Positions 14,393 to 17,567 of a DNA stretch of 17,567 nucleotides are shown here, piece by piece. The DNA is from Rickettsiales bacterium. GTDB lineage: Bacteria; Pseudomonadota; Alphaproteobacteria; TMED127. A program made the position numbers and the translations under genes. Position 1 is the first letter of the stretch, and each line of letters starts with the position of its first letter. The notes under the pieces are model-generated. The model saw nothing but the letters and a program-made list of their open reading frames with translations. It did not search any database and was not told the DNA's origin. The stretch lies in the NCBI GenBank assembly GCA_002717855.1, contig PBCD01000003.1, positions 1 to 17,567 on the forward strand, given 5' to 3'.

Positions 14393-15314
14393 ATTCTCTA
14401 CTTTTAAAATTGACATTCATAATTGTATTGGGCCAAAAATATCCATTATTGATGAATCCTGCAACAACTAATTGCTCTTTGTATTTGGCAATTGCAAAAG
14501 TATTACATGATTTCTTTTTATCATTCTTTAATATTTTCATGCCATTATTTATAAGCCTAGCTTCATTCTCATTTAAACTAAAAGTTTTTACTCCCTTAAA
14601 AATTTCATCAGTTGGTTTTAAAACGTTCACTAATTTGTCAATATGCATCATATGCTCCAAAGAATCCAGTGAAATTAGTTTTTTATCTAAATTTCCTACT
14701 CCCACTCTACGAAGTGAAGATAGATGCGCTAATGTTCCCATAGCTTTGGCTAGATCTTGTATTAAGGTTCTTATATAAGTACCTGTACCCACTTTAGCAT
14801 AAAATTCACTTTTTTTTTTATTTTGAAAATTCTTTAATTTAAATTCAAATATTTCAACCTCTCTAGGGTTAATATTAAAATCCTTTCCATTTCTAGCTAA
14901 ATTATATGCTCTTTCACCATTGATTTTTATTGCAGAATACTTTGGAGGGATTTGCTTCATTTTCCCAATAAATAATTTTAAATTAGATTTAATCGTCTCC
15001 TTATCAGGGTAATTTTTTTTTTCTTCAACAATATTCCCTTCTTGATCTCCAGTGGATGTTTTAATTCCCCAAGTAACTAGGCTTATGTATTCTTTATGAG
15101 TATTTTCAAGAAATTTTATAAATTTTGTTGTTTTACCCAAAGCAATAGGTAAAAATCCTGAAGCAAGTGGATCAAGTGTTCCAACGTATCCAGCTTTGCA
15201 ACCAAAAAAAAGTTTTCTGACTCTTTGTAATGCTTTATTTGAAGAGATACCTTTTGGCTTATCCAAAAATACCCAACCATTTATACTTTTTCTTAGATCT
15301 TTTTGTTTCACCAT
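14391..15314 (-). CDS. truB: tRNA pseudouridine(55) synthase
   Basis: TruB makes pseudouridine 55 in the T-loop of tRNAs. The 307-residue protein has GWVFLDKPKGISSN near the N-terminus (13-26), the catalytic aspartate in GYVGTLDPLASG (Asp48), TKFIKFLENTHKEY, IPPKYSAIKINGERAYNLAR, and YAKVGTGTYIRTLIQDLA. The C-terminal extension ends FWPNTIMNVNFKSRE and matches alphaproteobacterial TruB. The start is six bases after the rbfA stop. Confidence 0.97.
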   Translation of the reverse strand: MVKQKDLRKSINGWVFLDKPKGISSNKALQRVRKLFFGCKAGYVGTLDPLASGFLPIALGKTTKFIKFLENTHKEYISLVTWGIKTSTGDQEGNIVEEKKNYPDKETIKSNLKLFIGKMKQIPPKYSAIKINGERAYNLARNGKDFNINPREVEIFEFKLKNFQNKKKSEFYAKVGTGTYIRTLIQDLAKAMGTLAHLSSLRRVGVGNLDKKLISLDSLEHMMHIDKLVNVLKPTDEIFKGVKTFSLNENEARLINNGMKILKNDKKKSCNTFAIAKYKEQLVVAGFINNGYFWPNTIMNVNFKSRE

Positions 15315-15320
15315 AAATGA

Positions 15321-15710
15321 TCAATTTAAATCTTGAGCAATTTTTGGATCATTGAATAAATTTTCAATTTTTTGTGAATCCTTTTCCAAGGTATCAATCT
15401 TAAAGATAATCTTTGGTGTATAACGCATTGACAAGTACGACCCTAGCTTTTTTCTAAAAACATGTGCTTCTTTTCGTAAGAATTCTAAAAACTCATATTC
15501 TTCAAGTTTTTTTTCTTTTAACCAAATTGGTGAAACAAAAACGTAAGCTGTTTTAAGATCAATTGAAACGTTAACTTCCGATATCAAAATCTTGAATGGG
15601 GTATCAATATTTTCGAAAAAACAATTTTTAGTTATATCTGACAAACTTCTTTTGAGATGTTCTGATATTTTTAATTGTCTTTGATGGTTTCTTTTCTTTA
15701 ACTTTAGCAT
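15321..15710 (-). CDS. rbfA: Ribosome-binding factor A
   Basis: RbfA is a KH-like assembly factor needed for maturation of the 16S rRNA 5' end, especially in the cold. The 129-residue protein begins with basic residues and RQLKISEHLKRSLSDI, then has ILISEVNVSIDLKTAYVFVSP (42-62) and the SYLSMRYTPKIIFKID block near 92-107, as expected. It starts three bases after infB stops and is followed at once by truB, the conserved infB-rbfA-truB order. Confidence 0.95.
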   Translation of the reverse strand: MLKLKKRNHQRQLKISEHLKRSLSDITKNCFFENIDTPFKILISEVNVSIDLKTAYVFVSPIWLKEKKLEEYEFLEFLRKEAHVFRKKLGSYLSMRYTPKIIFKIDTLEKDSQKIENLFNDPKIAQDLN

Positions 15711-15713
15711 TTT

Positions 15714-17567
15714 TTAAGAAATCTCAATTTGTTGTAAAGAATAAAATTCTAATGAATCATTTTCTTGAAATGCATTGAAATTAAATAAGCCTATTCCACA
15801 TTCTTGACCAGTCTTAACTTCTTTAACTTCGTTTTTTTCCCTTCTCAAGCTTGCAACATCAGTGTTATGAATGATTTCGCCATTTCTCAGAACTCTAACT
15901 TTTGATTTACTTGTTACATATCCATCGAGAATTTCACATCCTGCAATATTATCTGATTTAGATACTTTAAATATTTTTTTAACCAATGCATTTCCTGTAA
16001 GTATTTCTTTGAACTCAGGTTCCAGTGTACTCTTCATCATTTTATTAACTTCATCAATTACTTCGTATATTATGGAATAATTTTTAATCTTAATATTATC
16101 TCTTTTTGCCAAGTTTCTTGCCTGAACATTTGTTTTTACATTAAAACCTATTATTATTGATTCTGTAGCGATAGCGAGAGTTACATCAGATTCATTAATT
16201 TCACCAACTCCAGTATGTAAAATTTTAATCTTTACATCATCAACGTCCAGCTTCAATAAACTTTGTTCAATTGCTTCTTTTGACCCATGAACATCTGCTT
16301 TTATAATTATAGGTAGTTCAGTTGAAGCATCTAAACTGGCATCAGAAATCATTTGATCAACTGTTCCTCTTTTGAGTGAAGCATTATTTCTTACTCTTTT
16401 TAATCTATCTCTATACTGCGTTACCTCTCTTGCTCTGGATTCATTTTCTACAACTACAAACTCATCTCCAGCTTCTGGCGCTCCGGATAACCCGAGAACC
16501 TCTACTGGGAAACTAGGAAATGCATTTTCAAGTCTTCTCCCTTCATCATTTAATAGCGCTCTGACTTTTCCCCATTCTTTCCCAGCAATTACAACATCTC
16601 CAACATTGAGTTTACCTTTTTGAACTAAAACTGAAATAACGGGTCCTCTTCCTTTTTCAATTTTAGATTCAATTACAACACCTTCAGCTTTTCTATCGTA
16701 ATTAGCTCTAAGCTCTAAGATTTCAGATTGCAATAAAATAGCTTCTATAAGATCTTCAATTCCAGTTTTCTGTTTTGCAGAAACTTTTACAAAGACATTT
16801 TCACCACCCATTTTCTCACTAATAATTTCGTGAGACATAAGATCTGATTCTACTTTTTCAGCGTTAGCATTCGGAAGATCTATCTTATTTACAGCAACTA
16901 TTATAGGGCATTTAGAAGCTTTAGCATGACTAATCGCCTCTACAGTTTGATCATTAACACTATCATCGGCGGCTACAACTAATATAATTATATCAGTTAC
17001 ATTTGAACCCCTAGCTCTCATTTGACTGAATGCTGCATGTCCGGGCGTATCCAAAAAAGTAATTTTTTTTTCATTAATTTCAATCATATATGCACCAATA
17101 TGTTGCGTAATTCCTCCAGCCTCAGTTTGCGTGACTTTTTTTTCTCTTATTGCATCTAATAATGAAGTTTTACCGTGGTCGACATGACCCATGATTGTAA
17201 CAACTGGAGGTCTTGTTTTTAATTCTTCATCTTGATCAGATTTTCCTGAAAGACCAATCTCAACGTCACCTTCACTAACTCTTTTTGGAACATGTCCAAA
17301 TTCAATTGCAACTAATTCAGCAGTATCACCGTCAATAGTTTGATTGATTGTGGCCATGACACCTAATTTCATTAAAACCTTAATAAGATCCGATGTTTTT
17401 TCTGCCATCCTAACTCCTAATTCATTTACTGCAATAACATCAGGAATAATAATTTCACGCTTTCTTTTTTCCTTAACCTGTTCTTTAATATCACCAGTCT
17501 GAGATAACCTCAGTTTAGCTTTTTCTCTAGCTCGTTTTATTGCTGCCATAGATCTTACTCTTTCGTT
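15714..17567 (-). CDS. infB: Translation initiation factor IF-2, 5' end outside the window
   Basis: IF-2 is the GTPase that places initiator tRNA on the ribosome. The frame is open to the right edge: six codons (NERVRS) precede the first in-window methionine at 17549. That methionine lies within the conserved RVRSMAAIKRAREKAK block just upstream of the G-domain region, so it is not the true start; the variable N-terminal part is missing. Counting from that methionine, G1 is GHVDHGKT (121-128), the G2 region GGITQHIGA (145-153), G3 DTPGH (167-171), G4 NKID (221-224), and SAKQKTG holds G5. Domains II, III and IV follow to the end (GYVTSKSKVRVLRNGEIIH near the C-terminus). The family DGVMPQT segment reads DSVNDQT here. 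rbfA follows after three bases. Confidence 0.97.
   Translation of the reverse strand, partial: NERVRSMAAIKRAREKAKLRLSQTGDIKEQVKEKRKREIIIPDVIAVNELGVRMAEKTSDLIKVLMKLGVMATINQTIDGDTAELVAIEFGHVPKRVSEGDVEIGLSGKSDQDEELKTRPPVVTIMGHVDHGKTSLLDAIREKKVTQTEAGGITQHIGAYMIEINEKKITFLDTPGHAAFSQMRARGSNVTDIIILVVAADDSVNDQTVEAISHAKASKCPIIVAVNKIDLPNANAEKVESDLMSHEIISEKMGGENVFVKVSAKQKTGIEDLIEAILLQSEILELRANYDRKAEGVVIESKIEKGRGPVISVLVQKGKLNVGDVVIAGKEWGKVRALLNDEGRRLENAFPSFPVEVLGLSGAPEAGDEFVVVENESRAREVTQYRDRLKRVRNNASLKRGTVDQMISDASLDASTELPIIIKADVHGSKEAIEQSLLKLDVDDVKIKILHTGVGEINESDVTLAIATESIIIGFNVKTNVQARNLAKRDNIKIKNYSIIYEVIDEVNKMMKSTLEPEFKEILTGNALVKKIFKVSKSDNIAGCEILDGYVTSKSKVRVLRNGEIIHNTDVASLRREKNEVKEVKTGQECGIGLFNFNAFQENDSLEFYSLQQIEIS

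Noticed and set aside
14269..14778. Open frame of 169 codons antisense to rpsO and truB
   Set aside because: It spans two certain genes on the opposite strand and has shadow-like Phe/Leu/Ser composition.

Overview
The window comes from an AT-rich (roughly 30% GC by eye), gene-dense, streamlined alphaproteobacterium. The evidence is the gene order and the protein families: dnaN-dnaA-rpsT-mutM facing ubiE-coaBC-dut, the infB-rbfA-truB-rpsO-pnp operon, and a 2-hydroxyacid dehydrogenase divergent from an alphaproteobacterial-type SH3 protein. Low GC, almost no intergenic DNA and many 10-11 base A/T runs suggest a free-living marine lineage of the SAR11 or AEGEAN-169 (HIMB59) kind. That placement is inference.

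Layout. (1) Positions 1-4172, minus strand, read right to left: mutM, a small exported protein, rpsT behind its own promoter, a rhodanese, dnaA, and the N-terminal 260 codons of dnaN, which runs off the left edge. (2) Positions 4171-9150, plus strand: ubiE, coaBC, dut, an Rrf2-type regulator, cysK, a MoeB/ThiF-type adenylyltransferase and a DsrE-family protein. Several of these are joined by overlapping or nearly touching stop and start codons. (3) Positions 9143-10576: a D-2-hydroxyacid dehydrogenase (minus) and an SH3 protein (plus) whose start codons meet head to head. (4) Positions 10579-17567, minus strand, read right to left: infB (5' end outside the window), rbfA, truB, rpsO, pnp, then a nitronate-monooxygenase-family flavoprotein.

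How the genes fit together. The left block couples replication initiation (dnaA, dnaN) with a ribosomal protein and base-excision repair. The plus block holds quinone, CoA and dUTP housekeeping genes, then a compact sulfur-metabolism tail (rrf2-cysK-moeB-dsrE). The right block is the usual translation-initiation, tRNA-modification and RNA-decay operon.

The most interesting points are: two divergent gene pairs whose start codons overlap, leaving no room for a conventional divergent promoter region; a dyad lying on the rpsT -10 box; the rrf2-cysK-moeB-dsrE cluster, in which the Rrf2 protein ends in isoleucine, the residue used by known CysK-binding partners; absence of ubiB between ubiE and coaBC; and a Cys-rich putative metal site in the nitronate-monooxygenase homologue. 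No RNA genes, CRISPR arrays, insertion sequences, phage genes or pseudogenes were seen. No stretch over 80 bases lacks a gene.
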